Part shown: one piece after another, positions 14,553 to 24,464 of the stretch | How the letters are laid out: every line of letters starts with the position of its first letter | Position numbering within the stretch: position 1 is the stretch's first letter | Origin: an uncultured Roseburia sp. | Lineage (GTDB): Bacteria > Bacillota > Clostridia > Lachnospirales > Lachnospiraceae | DNA: 64,000 nt | Reading direction: 5' to 3' | Assembly (NCBI GenBank): GCA_944380515.1 | Contig: CALWHT010000014.1 | Coordinates: 57,304-121,303 of the forward strand | Position numbers and translations under genes: made by a program | The notes under the pieces: model-generated | What the model was told of the DNA's origin: nothing | Database searches by the model: none | What the model saw: only the letters and a program-made list of their open reading frames with translations

Positions 14553-15359
14553 ATGTTTAAGACTAGGCTTATAAGCGGAATTGTGCTCGTGGCTGCCGCG
14601 CTGGTACTCATCATTACGGGCGGGAATGTATTGTTTCTGGCGACTCTGCTGATTTCCTATATCGGTATGTTTGAACTGTACCGGATATTTCATATAGAAA
14701 AAGAGCTGCCGGGCATTGTTTCTTATCTGGCGGCGACGGTATACTATCTCAGCTTGAAATTCGATTTTCTGCCGGACCTGATGGCGTGGGTGCTGGGCTT
14801 TTTGATTTTACTGATGTTCGTCTATGTATTTACTTACCCCAAATACCGGACGGAGCAGATCTTTGCCGCATTTTTCGGCGTCTTTTATGTGGCGGTCATG
14901 CTGTCCTTTGTGTATCAGACGCGGATGCTTGCCGTGGGCGCGTACATCGTGTGGCTGATTTTTCTTTGCTCCTGGGGCTGCGATACCTGTGCGTACTGTG
15001 TCGGCGTGCTGATTGGAAAGCACAAGATGTCTCCGAAGCTGAGCCCGAAGAAATCGGTGGAGGGTGCAGTCGGCGGCGTGATTGGCGCGGCGCTTTTGAC
15101 TGCCATATACGGAATGATTTTCCGCGAAGCCATGGGAGTGACGACGCAGCATGTTTGGATTATGGCGGCGATCAGCGCGGTGGGTGCGTTGATTTCCATG
15201 GTCGGAGATCTGGCGGCTTCCGCCATCAAGCGGAATTACGGAATTAAGGACTACGGAACTCTGATCCCGGGGCATGGCGGTATTTTGGACCGTTTTGACA
15301 GTGTGATTATGACTGCGCCGATCATTTATTTTCTGGCAGCGAATTTTATCGTACTATAA
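14553..15359 (+). CDS. cdsA: Phosphatidate cytidylyltransferase (CDP-diglyceride synthase)
   Basis: A 268-residue integral membrane enzyme with about eight helices that makes CDP-diacylglycerol from CTP and phosphatidic acid, the branch point of phospholipid synthesis. The CdsA signature lies at the C-terminal end: SAIKRNYGIKDYGTLIPGHG followed by GILDRFDS, which carries the metal- and CTP-binding Asp residues. A mid-protein CWGCDTCAYCVG-like segment (SWGCDTCAYCVGVLIGKHK) corresponds to the family WxxDTxAYxxGxxxGKH motif. It starts 18 bases after uppS behind GGGGAGGAAGG and shares its transcript. Confidence 0.96.
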   Translation: MFKTRLISGIVLVAAALVLIITGGNVLFLATLLISYIGMFELYRIFHIEKELPGIVSYLAATVYYLSLKFDFLPDLMAWVLGFLILLMFVYVFTYPKYRTEQIFAAFFGVFYVAVMLSFVYQTRMLAVGAYIVWLIFLCSWGCDTCAYCVGVLIGKHKMSPKLSPKKSVEGAVGGVIGAALLTAIYGMIFREAMGVTTQHVWIMAAISAVGALISMVGDLAASAIKRNYGIKDYGTLIPGHGGILDRFDSVIMTAPIIYFLAANFIVL

Positions 15360-15385
15360 CAGCGAAAAGCGGAGGATAAGGACAG

Positions 15386-16534
15386 ATGAAAAATATTGCG
15401 GTTCTGGGCTCTACCGGTTCCATCGGAACACAAACGCTTGAAATTGTCAGGGAGCAGGGCGATATTACGGTATCGGCGCTTGCGGCGGGCAGCAATATTG
15501 CGCTGCTGGAGCGGCAGATTCGGGAGTTTTCCCCGAAGCTTGCCTGTGTGTTTGACGAAGAAAAGGCAAAAGAGCTGCGGGTGAAGGCTGCGGATACGGC
15601 AACGAAAATCGTATCCGGGATGGAAGGGCTCATAGAGGTTGCGACAATACCGGAGAGTGAGATTTTAGTAACCGCAATCGTCGGAATGCTCGGCATCCGC
15701 CCGACCGTGGCCGCCATCCGTGCGGGGAAGGCGATTGCGCTTGCCAATAAGGAGACCCTTGTGACGGCGGGGCATATTATCATGCCGATGGCAAAGGAGC
15801 ACCATGTCCCGATTCTGCCGGTGGACAGTGAGCACAGCGCTATTTTCCAATCGCTGCAGGGCAACGAGGGAAACCGTATTGCAAGAATTCTTCTGACGGC
15901 ATCGGGCGGCCCGTTCCGCGGAAGAACAAAGGAGCAGCTTAAGGATATTCAGGTGGAGGATGCCTTAAAGCATCCTAACTGGTCCATGGGAAGAAAAATT
16001 ACCGTGGATTCCTCGACGCTGGTCAACAAAGGACTGGAGGTCATGGAGGCAAAGTGGCTGTTCGGCGTAAAGGCGGAGCAGATTCAGGTCGTGGTGCATC
16101 CGCAGAGCGTCATTCATTCCGCTGTGGAATATGAGGACGGAGCGGTGATTGCACAGCTCGGAACGCCGGATATGCGCCTGCCCATTCAGTACGCGCTTTA
16201 TTATCCAGAGCGCAGAAGCCTCTCGGGCAAACGCCTCAATTTGTTTGAGCTGGGCAGTCTTACCTTTGAACAGCCGGATACCGAGACCTTCCGCGGGTTG
16301 TCACTCGCTTATGAGGCCATGGAGCGGGGCGGGAATATGCCCACAATCTTTAATGCGGCAAACGAAAGGGCGGTTGCGCTGTTTTTGGAGCACAGAATTT
16401 CCTGGGCAGGAATTACAGAGCTCATCGAGGACTGCATGAACGGGGTGGCTTACCGGAAGAACCCGGGACTGGAGGAAATTTTAGAGACGGAGGCAGCCGT
16501 CTATGCGTATATTGACGGACGCCGCAGAGAATAA
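15386..16534 (+). CDS. dxr: 1-deoxy-D-xylulose 5-phosphate reductoisomerase
   Basis: DXR converts DXP to 2-C-methyl-erythritol 4-phosphate with NADPH, the first committed step of the MEP isoprenoid pathway. The 382-residue protein has the N-terminal dinucleotide motif GSTGSIGTQTLEI, the ANKETLV stretch, the metal and substrate motif LPVDSEHSAIFQ, and the flexible-loop region SGGPFRGRTKEQL with NWSMGRKITVDSSTLVNKGL split after it. The C-terminal four-helix part is complete. It starts 26 bases after cdsA behind GGAGG. Together with ispG downstream it shows that this organism uses the MEP rather than the mevalonate route. Confidence 0.97.
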   Translation: MKNIAVLGSTGSIGTQTLEIVREQGDITVSALAAGSNIALLERQIREFSPKLACVFDEEKAKELRVKAADTATKIVSGMEGLIEVATIPESEILVTAIVGMLGIRPTVAAIRAGKAIALANKETLVTAGHIIMPMAKEHHVPILPVDSEHSAIFQSLQGNEGNRIARILLTASGGPFRGRTKEQLKDIQVEDALKHPNWSMGRKITVDSSTLVNKGLEVMEAKWLFGVKAEQIQVVVHPQSVIHSAVEYEDGAVIAQLGTPDMRLPIQYALYYPERRSLSGKRLNLFELGSLTFEQPDTETFRGLSLAYEAMERGGNMPTIFNAANERAVALFLEHRISWAGITELIEDCMNGVAYRKNPGLEEILETEAAVYAYIDGRRRE

Positions 16535-16575
16535 AAACGGCGTCTATGGAGCATTTTTGAAAGGTATTTAGACGG

Positions 16576-17607
16576 ATGAAAATTATTATCGCGTTATTGA
16601 TATTCAGTATTATCATTATTTTCCATGAGCTGGGACATTTCTGGCTGGCCAAGGCAAACGGAATCCGCGTCAATGAATTTTGTCTCGGATTGGGACCGAC
16701 GATTTTCGGTTTTACGAAGGGGGAGACAAAATACTCTTTAAAGCTGTTTCCGTTCGGCGGCGCCTGTATGATGGAGGGCGAGGACGACGACAGCAGCGAC
16801 GAAAGAGCTTTTAACAAAAAGTCCGTCTGGGCGCGCATCAGTGTTGTTGCGGCGGGTCCGATTTTCAATTTCATCATGGCGTTTGTGTTTGCATTTATTC
16901 TGGTCTGCAACACCGGCTATGACATTCCGGAAGTTGTTGAGGTCAGCGAGGGCTATGCGGCGGCGGAGGCCGGAATGCAGGCCGGTGATGTCATACTGGA
17001 AATGAACGGGAAAAATATTCATTTTTACCGGGAGGTCAGCTCGTACGCGCTGTTCCATGAGGGGGAGAGCGTGGAGGTAACCTATGAAAGAGACGGAGAG
17101 CGATATACGACCACGCTGGCGCCGAAGTATGATGAAGAGCTTGGAAAATACCGCTATGGATTTGTGGGCGGAAAAGTCGTGCAGGGAAATCTCCTGCAGA
17201 ATTTAAAGTACAGTGTTTACGAGGTAAAATACTGGATTGACACAACAGTGGGAAGCTTAAAAATGCTGGTAACCGGGGGCGTGACCTTAAACGATGTCAG
17301 CGGGCCTGTCGGGCTGGTGGATGCCATCGGCGACAGCTATGAGGAGAGTGTCTCCTATGGTTATTATGCGGCATTTCTCCAGATGCTCTATATTTCCATT
17401 TTGATTTCGGCGAATCTCGGCGTGATGAATCTTCTCCCGCTTCCGGCGCTGGACGGAGGACGCCTGGTATTTCTGATTATTGAGGCAATCCGGGGGAAAC
17501 GCATAGACCCGGACAAAGAGGGCATGGTTCATTTTGTGGGACTGATGCTTTTGATGGGACTGATGGTTGTAGTGATGTTTAATGATATCCGAAAGCTTTT
17601 CCTTTAG
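16576..17607 (+). CDS. rseP: Site-2 intramembrane metalloprotease RseP/RasP
   Basis: A 343-residue M50-family protease that cuts substrates within the membrane. The zinc motif HELGH is at about residue 16 in the first helix (IIFHELGHFWLAKANGI), a PDZ domain occupies about 110-190, and the second zinc ligand lies in LLPLPALDGGRL near residue 290. In Firmicutes this protease (RasP/YluC) releases anti-sigma factors and clears signal peptide remnants. It has four predicted helices, as expected. It lies between dxr and ispG, a conserved clostridial position. The stop is inside the upstream open extension of ispG but the ispG start chosen lies 37 bases after it. Confidence 0.95.
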   Translation: MKIIIALLIFSIIIIFHELGHFWLAKANGIRVNEFCLGLGPTIFGFTKGETKYSLKLFPFGGACMMEGEDDDSSDERAFNKKSVWARISVVAAGPIFNFIMAFVFAFILVCNTGYDIPEVVEVSEGYAAAEAGMQAGDVILEMNGKNIHFYREVSSYALFHEGESVEVTYERDGERYTTTLAPKYDEELGKYRYGFVGGKVVQGNLLQNLKYSVYEVKYWIDTTVGSLKMLVTGGVTLNDVSGPVGLVDAIGDSYEESVSYGYYAAFLQMLYISILISANLGVMNLLPLPALDGGRLVFLIIEAIRGKRIDPDKEGMVHFVGLMLLMGLMVVVMFNDIRKLFL

Positions 17608-17644
17608 AGGATTCGGAAACGATAAGAGGGGGACACGCGGAAAT

Positions 17645-18691
17645 ATGACAAAGACAGTGAAAATTGGTTCGAAGGTAATCGGCGGAGGCAATCCGATTCT
17701 GATCCAGTCGATGACAAATACAAAAACGGAGGATGTGGCGGCAACCGTCGCACAGATCCAGAAGCTTGCGGCGGCGGGCTGTGATATTATCCGCTGTGCC
17801 GTGCCGACGATTGAGGCAGCGGCAGCGCTCACTGAAATAAAAAAGGAGTCGCCGATTCCGGTGGTGGCGGATATTCATTTTGATTACCGGCTGGCTATTG
17901 CGGCAATCGAGCACGGGGCAGATAAAATACGCATTAATCCCGGGAATATCGGGAGCACAGAGCGCGTAAGGGCCGTGGTAGATGCGGCGAAGGAGCGCAA
18001 TATTCCCATCCGTGTAGGGGTCAACAGCGGCTCTCTGGAAAAGGAGCTTGTGGAGAAATATCACGGTGTGACGGCAGAGGGCATTGTGGAGAGTGCGCTT
18101 GATAAGGTGCATCTGATTGAGGATATGGGTTATGATAATCTGGTGATCAGTATTAAATCGTCGGACGTTATGATGTGTGTCAAAGCGCATGAACTGCTGG
18201 CGCCGCGGACCAAGCATCCGCTTCACGTGGGCATTACCGAAGCCGGAACGATAATCAGCGGCAATATCAAATCGGCGATTGGGCTTGGGCTGATTCTTCA
18301 TCAGGGGATCGGCGACACCATCCGCGTGTCCTTAACGGGTGATCCGCTGGAGGAAATCAAATCCGCAAAGCTGATTTTAAAGACGCTCGGACTTCGCAGC
18401 GGCGGCATTGAGGTGGTTTCCTGTCCCACCTGCGGAAGGACGAAAATCGACCTGATCGGGCTGGCAAACCAGGTGGAGACTATGGTGGCGGACATTCCGC
18501 TTGACCTTAAGGTTGCCGTGATGGGCTGCGTGGTCAACGGGCCGGGCGAGGCAAAGGAAGCGGATATCGGAATCGCCGGCGGAATCGGCGAAGGACTGAT
18601 CATCAAGCACGGAGAGGTTTATAAAAAGGTACCGGAAGCGGAGCTCTTAGAGAGCCTGCGCTATGAACTGCTGCATTGGGAGGAAAACTGA
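17645..18691 (+). CDS. ispG: 4-hydroxy-3-methylbut-2-enyl-diphosphate synthase (flavodoxin-dependent)
   Basis: IspG (GcpE) is a [4Fe-4S] enzyme that reductively opens methylerythritol cyclodiphosphate to HMBPP, the penultimate MEP-pathway step. The protein is 348 residues from ATG 17645; an upstream in-frame ATG at 17582 would overlap rseP and adds 21 residues not typical of the family. Visible motifs: an N-terminal GGGNPILIQSMTNT, IRINPGNIGS, and the cluster ligands in SCPTCGRT and MGCVVNGPGEA with the following Glu. Its stop TGA shares its final A with the polC ATG, so the two are translationally coupled. Confidence 0.96.
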   Translation: MTKTVKIGSKVIGGGNPILIQSMTNTKTEDVAATVAQIQKLAAAGCDIIRCAVPTIEAAAALTEIKKESPIPVVADIHFDYRLAIAAIEHGADKIRINPGNIGSTERVRAVVDAAKERNIPIRVGVNSGSLEKELVEKYHGVTAEGIVESALDKVHLIEDMGYDNLVISIKSSDVMMCVKAHELLAPRTKHPLHVGITEAGTIISGNIKSAIGLGLILHQGIGDTIRVSLTGDPLEEIKSAKLILKTLGLRSGGIEVVSCPTCGRTKIDLIGLANQVETMVADIPLDLKVAVMGCVVNGPGEAKEADIGIAGGIGEGLIIKHGEVYKKVPEAELLESLRYELLHWEEN

Positions 18692-21600
18692 TGACGAAGC
18701 TGTTTTTTGATGTTTTCCCGACGTTGGAAGTAAGCGGGGATATGAAAAAACTGTTGTCAGAGACGGAAGTCACAAAGGTCGGGATGAACCATGAGAAGGA
18801 TCACCTGCGTATCTATCTGCGGGGAACCCGGCTGATACATAAAAAGAATATTTATCAGCTCGAGCAGTCGATTCGGGAGCAGATTTTTAAGGGGCATAAT
18901 ATGGATGTCCGTGTGATTGAGAAATACAGCCTTTCGGAGCAGTATACGCCCGAAAAGCTGATCGAGCTGTATAAGGACAGTATGCTTGAGGAATTAAAGC
19001 ATTACAGCCTTATGGAATACAACCTGCTGCGCGCGGCGAAGATGGAGTTTTTGAGCGATACGAAGCTGCGTCTGACACTCGAGAACACCATTATTGCGCA
19101 GAGCAGGGCAGACGAAATCGTGGAATTTTTAGAGAAGGTAGTCTGCGAGCGGTGCGGACTGAATTTGTCGGTGGAGCTTGCCTATGAGGAACCAAAAGAG
19201 AGCAAGCACCGTAAGAACAGCGATTTACAGATTCAGTTTGAAATTAAGAATATAATGAGAAACGTCCAGCTCAAAGGCGGGAACGCGGCGGAAACTGCTT
19301 CGGCTGGCGGAGGGGATGCTGCGGCCGTATCGGAGGGAACGGCTTTTCAGGCAGACAAACAGGCTTCATATGCACAAAATAATGCAAAAACTCTAAAAAA
19401 TGCAGGAAATTATGCAGACGGAGGCCAAAAGAACAGGAGAGACTTTAAAAAGAAGTTCGATGGCGGCTCCTTCGGCGGCATCAAAAAGTCGGACAACCCG
19501 GATGTTATTTACGGAAGAGACTTTGACGACGAGACGGTGCCGATTGAGAAGATTGTCGGCGAGATGGGGGAGGTTGCCATCCGCTGTCAGGTTATGGCGG
19601 TGGAGACCAGAGAAATCCGCAATGAAAAAACGATTGTCATCCTGTCGGTGACGGACTTTACCGATTCGATCGTCTTGAAGATTTTTTCCAGAAACGACCA
19701 GCTTGAGGAGCTTTTGGAGGGACTGAAAAAGGGAGCGTTTTTAAAAATCAAGGGTGTGACCACCATTGATAAATTCGACAGTGAGCTGACCATTGGCTCG
19801 GTTGTCGGAATCAAGAAAATCGCTGATTTTACAACGACAAGAATGGATACCAGCCCGGAAAAGCGCGTGGAGCTGCACTGTCATACGAAGATGAGCGATA
19901 TGGACGGAGTCTCCGAGGTTAAAGACATTGTCAAACGCGCGATGAAGTGGGGGCATAAGGCAATTGCCATCACCGACCACGGCGATGTACAGGCATTCCC
20001 GGATGCAAACCACGCGGTAGCGCCGGGGGACGATTTTAAGGTCATCTACGGCATGGAGGCGTATCTGGTGGATGATCTGAAGGATATTGTCACCAATCCG
20101 AAAGGACAGAGCCTGGATGATAACTTTGTGGTGTTCGACCTGGAGACGACCGGCTTTTCTCCCGAAAAGGATAAAATTATCGAAATCGGGGCGGTGAAGG
20201 TGGAGCACGGGGAAATTACCGGACGATTTTCCACCTTTGTCAATCCGCAGACGCCGATTCCCTACCGCATTGAGGAATTGACCTCGATTCGGGACGATAT
20301 GGTGCTGGACGCACCAAAAATCGAAGAAATCCTGCCCGAATTTTTAAGCTTTTGCGGCGGTGCGGTTATGGTGGCGCACAACGCCGATTTTGACATGAGC
20401 TTTATCATTCAAAACTGCAGACAGCAGGGGCTTTCGGCTGAGTTTACGATCATAGACACCGTTGCACTGGCGCGTATCCTGCTGCCGAATTTAAACCGCT
20501 TTAAGCTGGATACCGTTGCGAAGGCGCTCGGGGTATCGCTGGAAAATCATCACCGGGCGGTGGACGACGCCGGCTGTACGGCGGAAATTTTTGTAAAATT
20601 TGTCCGTATGTTAAAAGAGCGGGGCATGGAGACGTTAGAGGATGTCAATCAGATGGGGGCGGCATCGCCGGAGGCAATTATGAAAATGCCGACCTATCAT
20701 GCCATTATTCTGGCGGCGAATGATATTGGTAGAATCAATCTGTACCGGCTGGTTTCCATGTCACACCTGACCTATTACAGCAAGCGTCCGAGGGTGCCCA
20801 AAAGTGAATTTGTCAAATACCGGGAAGGGCTGCTTTTGGGCTCTGCCTGCGAGGCGGGAGAGCTGTACCGCGCGATTGTGGGAGGCAGGCCCGAAGAAGA
20901 AATCATACGCCTGGTCAAGTTTTACGATTATCTGGAAATTCAGCCCATCGGCAATAATGAATTTATGATCCGAAGCGATAAGGAGTCCGTCAGTACGGTG
21001 GAGGAATTGCAGGATATCAACCGGCGGATTGTAAAGCTGGGAGAAACCTTCGGAAAGCCGGTGGTCGCGACCTGCGACGTGCATTTTTTAGACCCGCAGG
21101 ATGAGATTTACCGCAGGATTATCATGGCGGGAAAGGGCTTTAAGGACGCGGACGAACAGGCTCCGCTGTATCTGCGCACGACGGAGGAAATGCTTAAGGA
21201 GTTTGCGTACCTCGGCAGCAGTAAGGCGGAGGAGGTGGTCATCACAAATCCGAATAAAATTGCGGATATGTGTGAGAAAATTTCCCCGGTGCGTCCGGAC
21301 AAATGTCCTCCGGTCATCGAAAATTCCGACCAGATGCTGCGCAACATCTGTTATACAAAAGCGCACAGTATGTACGGCGAGGAACTTCCGGCGATTGTAA
21401 AAGAGCGTCTGGACCGTGAGTTAAATTCCATTATTTCCAACGGTTATGCCGTGATGTATATTATCGCGCAGAAGCTTGTGTGGAAGTCGAATGAGGACGG
21501 GTACCTGGTAGGCTCGAGAGGCTCCGTCGGTTCCTCCTTTGCGGCTACCATGTCCGGAATCACCGAGGTAAACCCGCTGCAGGCGCATTACCGCTGTCCG

Positions 21601-23199
21601 AACTGTAAATACAGTGATTTTGATTCGCCGGAGGTCAAGGCGTTTTCCGGGCGCAGCGGCTGTGACATGCCAGATAAAATCTGCCCGGTCTGCGGGGAAA
21701 AACTGGTAAAGGACGGCTTTGACATTCCGTTTGAAACGTTCCTGGGATTTAAGGGCAATAAGGAACCGGATATTGATCTGAATTTCTCCGGGGAGTACCA
21801 GAGTAAGGCCCACGCCTACTGCGAGGTTATTTTCGGCTACGGGCAGACCTTCCGGGCCGGGACAATCGGTACGCTGGCGGACAAGACGGCGTTCGGGTAC
21901 ATCAAGAACTATTATGAGGAGCGCGGCATCCATAAGCGCAACTGTGAGATTGACCGCATCGTGCAGGGCTGTGTGGGAGTGCGCAGGACGACCGGACAGC
22001 ATCCGGGTGGAATTGTCGTGCTTCCTGTGGGGGAGGAAATCAATACCTTCACGCCGGTGCAGCATCCGGCAAACGATATGACGACGGCGACGGTGACGAC
22101 GCATTTCGATTATCACTCGATTGACCACAATCTGTTAAAGCTTGACATTCTCGGGCACGATGATCCGACGATGATTCGTATGCTGCAGGATTTGACCGGC
22201 ATTGACCCGGTGACGATTCCGCTCGACGATGAGTCGGTGATGTCGCTGTTTAAAAACACCTCGGCGCTTGGCGTGACGCCGGAGGAAATCGGCGGTATTC
22301 CGCTGGGCTGTCTTGGAATCCCGGAGTTTGGAACGGAGTTTGCCATGCAGATGGTAATTGACGCCAAGCCGCAGGAATTTTCGGATTTGATACGTATTTC
22401 CGGTCTGTCTCACGGAACGGACGTGTGGCTCGGCAATGCACAGACCCTGATCGAGGAGGGAAAGGCGACGATTTCCACTGCCATCTGTACCCGTGACGAT
22501 ATTATGATTTATCTGATTCAGATGGGCTTAGACAGTGAGCTTTCCTTTACGATTATGGAGTCCGTGCGAAAGGGAAAGGGCCTAAAGCCCGAGTGGGAGG
22601 AGGAAATGCTCTCCCACGGCGTGCCGGACTGGTATATCTGGTCCTGCAAAAAGATTAAGTACATGTTCCCGAAGGCACATGCCGCGGCTTATGTTATGAT
22701 GGCGTGGAGAATCGCCTACTGCAAGGTCTATTATCCGCTTGCCTACTATGCGGCGTATTTTTCCATCCGCGCCACGGGCTTTAATTATGAAATCATGTGT
22801 CAGGGCAGGGAGCGTCTGACTTATTTTCAGAAGGATTATGAGAGGAGAAAGGACACGCTCTCGAAAAAGGAGCAGGATGTCTACCGCGATATGAAAATCG
22901 TGCAGGAAATGTACGCCCGCGGCTTTTCCTTTATGCCCATCGATATTTACCGGGCAAAGCCGGACCGTTTTCAGATTATCGACGGGAAGCTGATGCCGGC
23001 GTTAAACACCATCGACGGTATGGGAGATAACGCTGCGGTTGCCGTGGCGGAGGCAGCCAAGGACGGGCCGTTCCTTTCGAAGGACGATTTCCGCCAGCGC
23101 ACCAAGGCAACCAAAACAGTCATTGATCTGATGGCGGATTTGGGACTGCTTGGAGATTTGCCGGAGTCAAACCAGCTTTCTCTGTTTGATTTTGCGTAA
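18691..23199 (+). CDS. polC: DNA polymerase III alpha subunit, PolC type
   Basis: PolC is the main leading-strand replicase of low-GC Firmicutes, with built-in 3'-5' proofreading. The protein is 1502 residues from ATG 18691 behind GGGAGG. Order of domains: N-terminal region and OB fold (to about 390), PHP domain beginning VELHCHTKMSDMDGV (about 392) interrupted by the DEDD exonuclease FVVFDLETTGFSPEKDKIIE (about 479-650), then the polymerase core. A four-Cys zinc knuckle (CPNC ... CPVC) lies near residue 970-1010, and the catalytic segment DIDLNFSGEYQ near 1028. A low-complexity Ala/Gly/Gln insertion lies at about 200-265. The C-terminal QLSLFDFA is a typical beta-clamp-binding motif. It is followed by a strong terminator. 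Confidence 0.97.
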   Translation: MTKLFFDVFPTLEVSGDMKKLLSETEVTKVGMNHEKDHLRIYLRGTRLIHKKNIYQLEQSIREQIFKGHNMDVRVIEKYSLSEQYTPEKLIELYKDSMLEELKHYSLMEYNLLRAAKMEFLSDTKLRLTLENTIIAQSRADEIVEFLEKVVCERCGLNLSVELAYEEPKESKHRKNSDLQIQFEIKNIMRNVQLKGGNAAETASAGGGDAAAVSEGTAFQADKQASYAQNNAKTLKNAGNYADGGQKNRRDFKKKFDGGSFGGIKKSDNPDVIYGRDFDDETVPIEKIVGEMGEVAIRCQVMAVETREIRNEKTIVILSVTDFTDSIVLKIFSRNDQLEELLEGLKKGAFLKIKGVTTIDKFDSELTIGSVVGIKKIADFTTTRMDTSPEKRVELHCHTKMSDMDGVSEVKDIVKRAMKWGHKAIAITDHGDVQAFPDANHAVAPGDDFKVIYGMEAYLVDDLKDIVTNPKGQSLDDNFVVFDLETTGFSPEKDKIIEIGAVKVEHGEITGRFSTFVNPQTPIPYRIEELTSIRDDMVLDAPKIEEILPEFLSFCGGAVMVAHNADFDMSFIIQNCRQQGLSAEFTIIDTVALARILLPNLNRFKLDTVAKALGVSLENHHRAVDDAGCTAEIFVKFVRMLKERGMETLEDVNQMGAASPEAIMKMPTYHAIILAANDIGRINLYRLVSMSHLTYYSKRPRVPKSEFVKYREGLLLGSACEAGELYRAIVGGRPEEEIIRLVKFYDYLEIQPIGNNEFMIRSDKESVSTVEELQDINRRIVKLGETFGKPVVATCDVHFLDPQDEIYRRIIMAGKGFKDADEQAPLYLRTTEEMLKEFAYLGSSKAEEVVITNPNKIADMCEKISPVRPDKCPPVIENSDQMLRNICYTKAHSMYGEELPAIVKERLDRELNSIISNGYAVMYIIAQKLVWKSNEDGYLVGSRGSVGSSFAATMSGITEVNPLQAHYRCPNCKYSDFDSPEVKAFSGRSGCDMPDKICPVCGEKLVKDGFDIPFETFLGFKGNKEPDIDLNFSGEYQSKAHAYCEVIFGYGQTFRAGTIGTLADKTAFGYIKNYYEERGIHKRNCEIDRIVQGCVGVRRTTGQHPGGIVVLPVGEEINTFTPVQHPANDMTTATVTTHFDYHSIDHNLLKLDILGHDDPTMIRMLQDLTGIDPVTIPLDDESVMSLFKNTSALGVTPEEIGGIPLGCLGIPEFGTEFAMQMVIDAKPQEFSDLIRISGLSHGTDVWLGNAQTLIEEGKATISTAICTRDDIMIYLIQMGLDSELSFTIMESVRKGKGLKPEWEEEMLSHGVPDWYIWSCKKIKYMFPKAHAAAYVMMAWRIAYCKVYYPLAYYAAYFSIRATGFNYEIMCQGRERLTYFQKDYERRKDTLSKKEQDVYRDMKIVQEMYARGFSFMPIDIYRAKPDRFQIIDGKLMPALNTIDGMGDNAAVAVAEAAKDGPFLSKDDFRQRTKATKTVIDLMADLGLLGDLPESNQLSLFDFA

Positions 23200-23215
23200 G
23201 AAACTGACAAAAATA

Positions 23216-23260
23216 AAAAAGCCGGTATTTTCCTTTTCGGGAGGAAAATACCGGCTTTTT
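23216..23260. terminator. Bidirectional intrinsic terminator between polC and the DUF5050 gene
   Basis: A perfect 19-bp stem (23216-23234 with 23242-23260) begins with five A and ends with five T residues around a 7-base loop, so it can stop transcription from both convergent genes. Confidence 0.92.
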
Positions 23261-23284
23261 ATGATATTGGTTGGTGTCAAAGAA

Positions 23285-24295
23285 TTACGTTTCCGGCAGA
23301 AACAGCTCCATGGTGCCCGTATCTGTAATCGGAGTCCGGTACATCTGTCCGGAGTGGAACTCTCTGAAATATACGTCGGTTGCGGTTGCGTTGATGTCCG
23401 TGTAATTGCCGGACGCAATCTCGGTATAACCGCTGCCGTCCGTATTCATTCGGCAGAACGCGGGATTATCCGTGTCGTTTCGCTGAAAATAGATGTAGCC
23501 GCCGCAGATATTATAGCAGTCAATCCGGTCATCGGAAAGCGTAATCTTTTCTCCGGTGGAAAGGCTGACGCGGGCAAGCTTGTAATTGTCGTCACAGTCC
23601 ATAAAAAACAGGGAGTCACCGATCACGGTCGGCATCCAGCAGTTGCCGCTGTAAATTAAATCAGAGGAGAGCGTTGCGGTGTCGAACCGCCAGATGTTAT
23701 GGTCCCCGCTCAGTCCGTTATAGTAAAAATACTGTCCGTCGGTACAGCTCGTAAAATAGGCGTTTTTATCTACCTGCTGCCGCCCGGTGCCGTCAATTTT
23801 TACCTTATAGAGCGTCGTATTGTCATCAGTGTCATAATGAAGATAATACACCTCATTGCCTATCAGTGAAGCGTACATGCACGGATCCGGATCCAGAATC
23901 ACGGTATCGCCTGTTCCGTCGCGGTTGATACGGCAGAGACTGTCTGTATTGATGCTCAGAAAGGAAAAGGCAGTGTCGATCGACGTATTGTTTCTTACAT
24001 AATAGATGTAATTGTCGTCCGCGTTGATAAAGGAGGCGATGTCGTTGGAAATTTTGCGGAGGTTGGAGCCGTCGGAATCCATGGCGTACAGCCGGTACTC
24101 ATCAGAAGGATTGGCAAAAAAAACGGTGCCGTCCGATTCGCAGAACAGACCGGCGTTGTACAGATTGCCGGCATTGTTTCCGTTGACATAGCCGTCGTTA
24201 AACTTTGTCTGTGTCTGTATATGATAATAAACACCGAAGCCTACCGCTGCCGCAAGCACGCAGAGCAGCAAAATCACAGGCAATACTTTTTTCAT
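23285..24295 (-). CDS. Signal-anchored DUF5050 beta-propeller-like protein
   Basis: A 336-residue protein begun at the ATG complementary to 24293-24295, behind GAGGGA. Residues 4-27 form a signal anchor (VLPVILLLCVLAAAVGFGVY). The rest is a series of about seven repeats rich in Tyr, Asp and Gly, such as LYAMDSDGSNLRKIS, LCRINRDGTGDTVI and LYKVKIDGTGRQQV, each around 45 residues, typical of DUF5050/TolB-like propellers. Such proteins are common on clostridial cell surfaces, but their ligands are unknown. It is monocistronic, convergent with polC and divergent from pheA. Confidence 0.8.
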   Translation of the reverse strand: MKKVLPVILLLCVLAAAVGFGVYYHIQTQTKFNDGYVNGNNAGNLYNAGLFCESDGTVFFANPSDEYRLYAMDSDGSNLRKISNDIASFINADDNYIYYVRNNTSIDTAFSFLSINTDSLCRINRDGTGDTVILDPDPCMYASLIGNEVYYLHYDTDDNTTLYKVKIDGTGRQQVDKNAYFTSCTDGQYFYYNGLSGDHNIWRFDTATLSSDLIYSGNCWMPTVIGDSLFFMDCDDNYKLARVSLSTGEKITLSDDRIDCYNICGGYIYFQRNDTDNPAFCRMNTDGSGYTEIASGNYTDINATATDVYFREFHSGQMYRTPITDTGTMELFLPET

Positions 24296-24338
24296 AAAAG
24301 ATCCCTCGTTTCCTTTCAAAATGGTTTTATTTAGGTGA

Positions 24339-24347
24339 ATTATAACA
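24339..24347 (-). promoter_or_regulatory. Extended -10 promoter of the DUF5050 gene
   Basis: Read on the minus strand, TGTTATAAT gives a perfect -10 (complement of 24339-24344) with the extended TG. No convincing -35 is seen. It lies about 45 bases before the start codon. Confidence 0.5.
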
Positions 24348-24408
24348 TTATTCAGACACAATTACCATATACAAACCGAAAAATTCAGTAATTTTACACG
24401 AGGATATC

Positions 24409-24437
24409 TTGCCATTCACACGTTAATGTAATATATT
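24409..24437 (+). promoter_or_regulatory. Promoter of pheA
   Basis: TTGCCA at 24409-24414 and TATATT at 24432-24437 are separated by 17 bases, and the pheA start is 27 bases further on. There is no room for a long attenuator leader. Confidence 0.7.
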
Positions 24438-24464
24438 AAAAGTAAAAAAACGAAGGTGGAATCC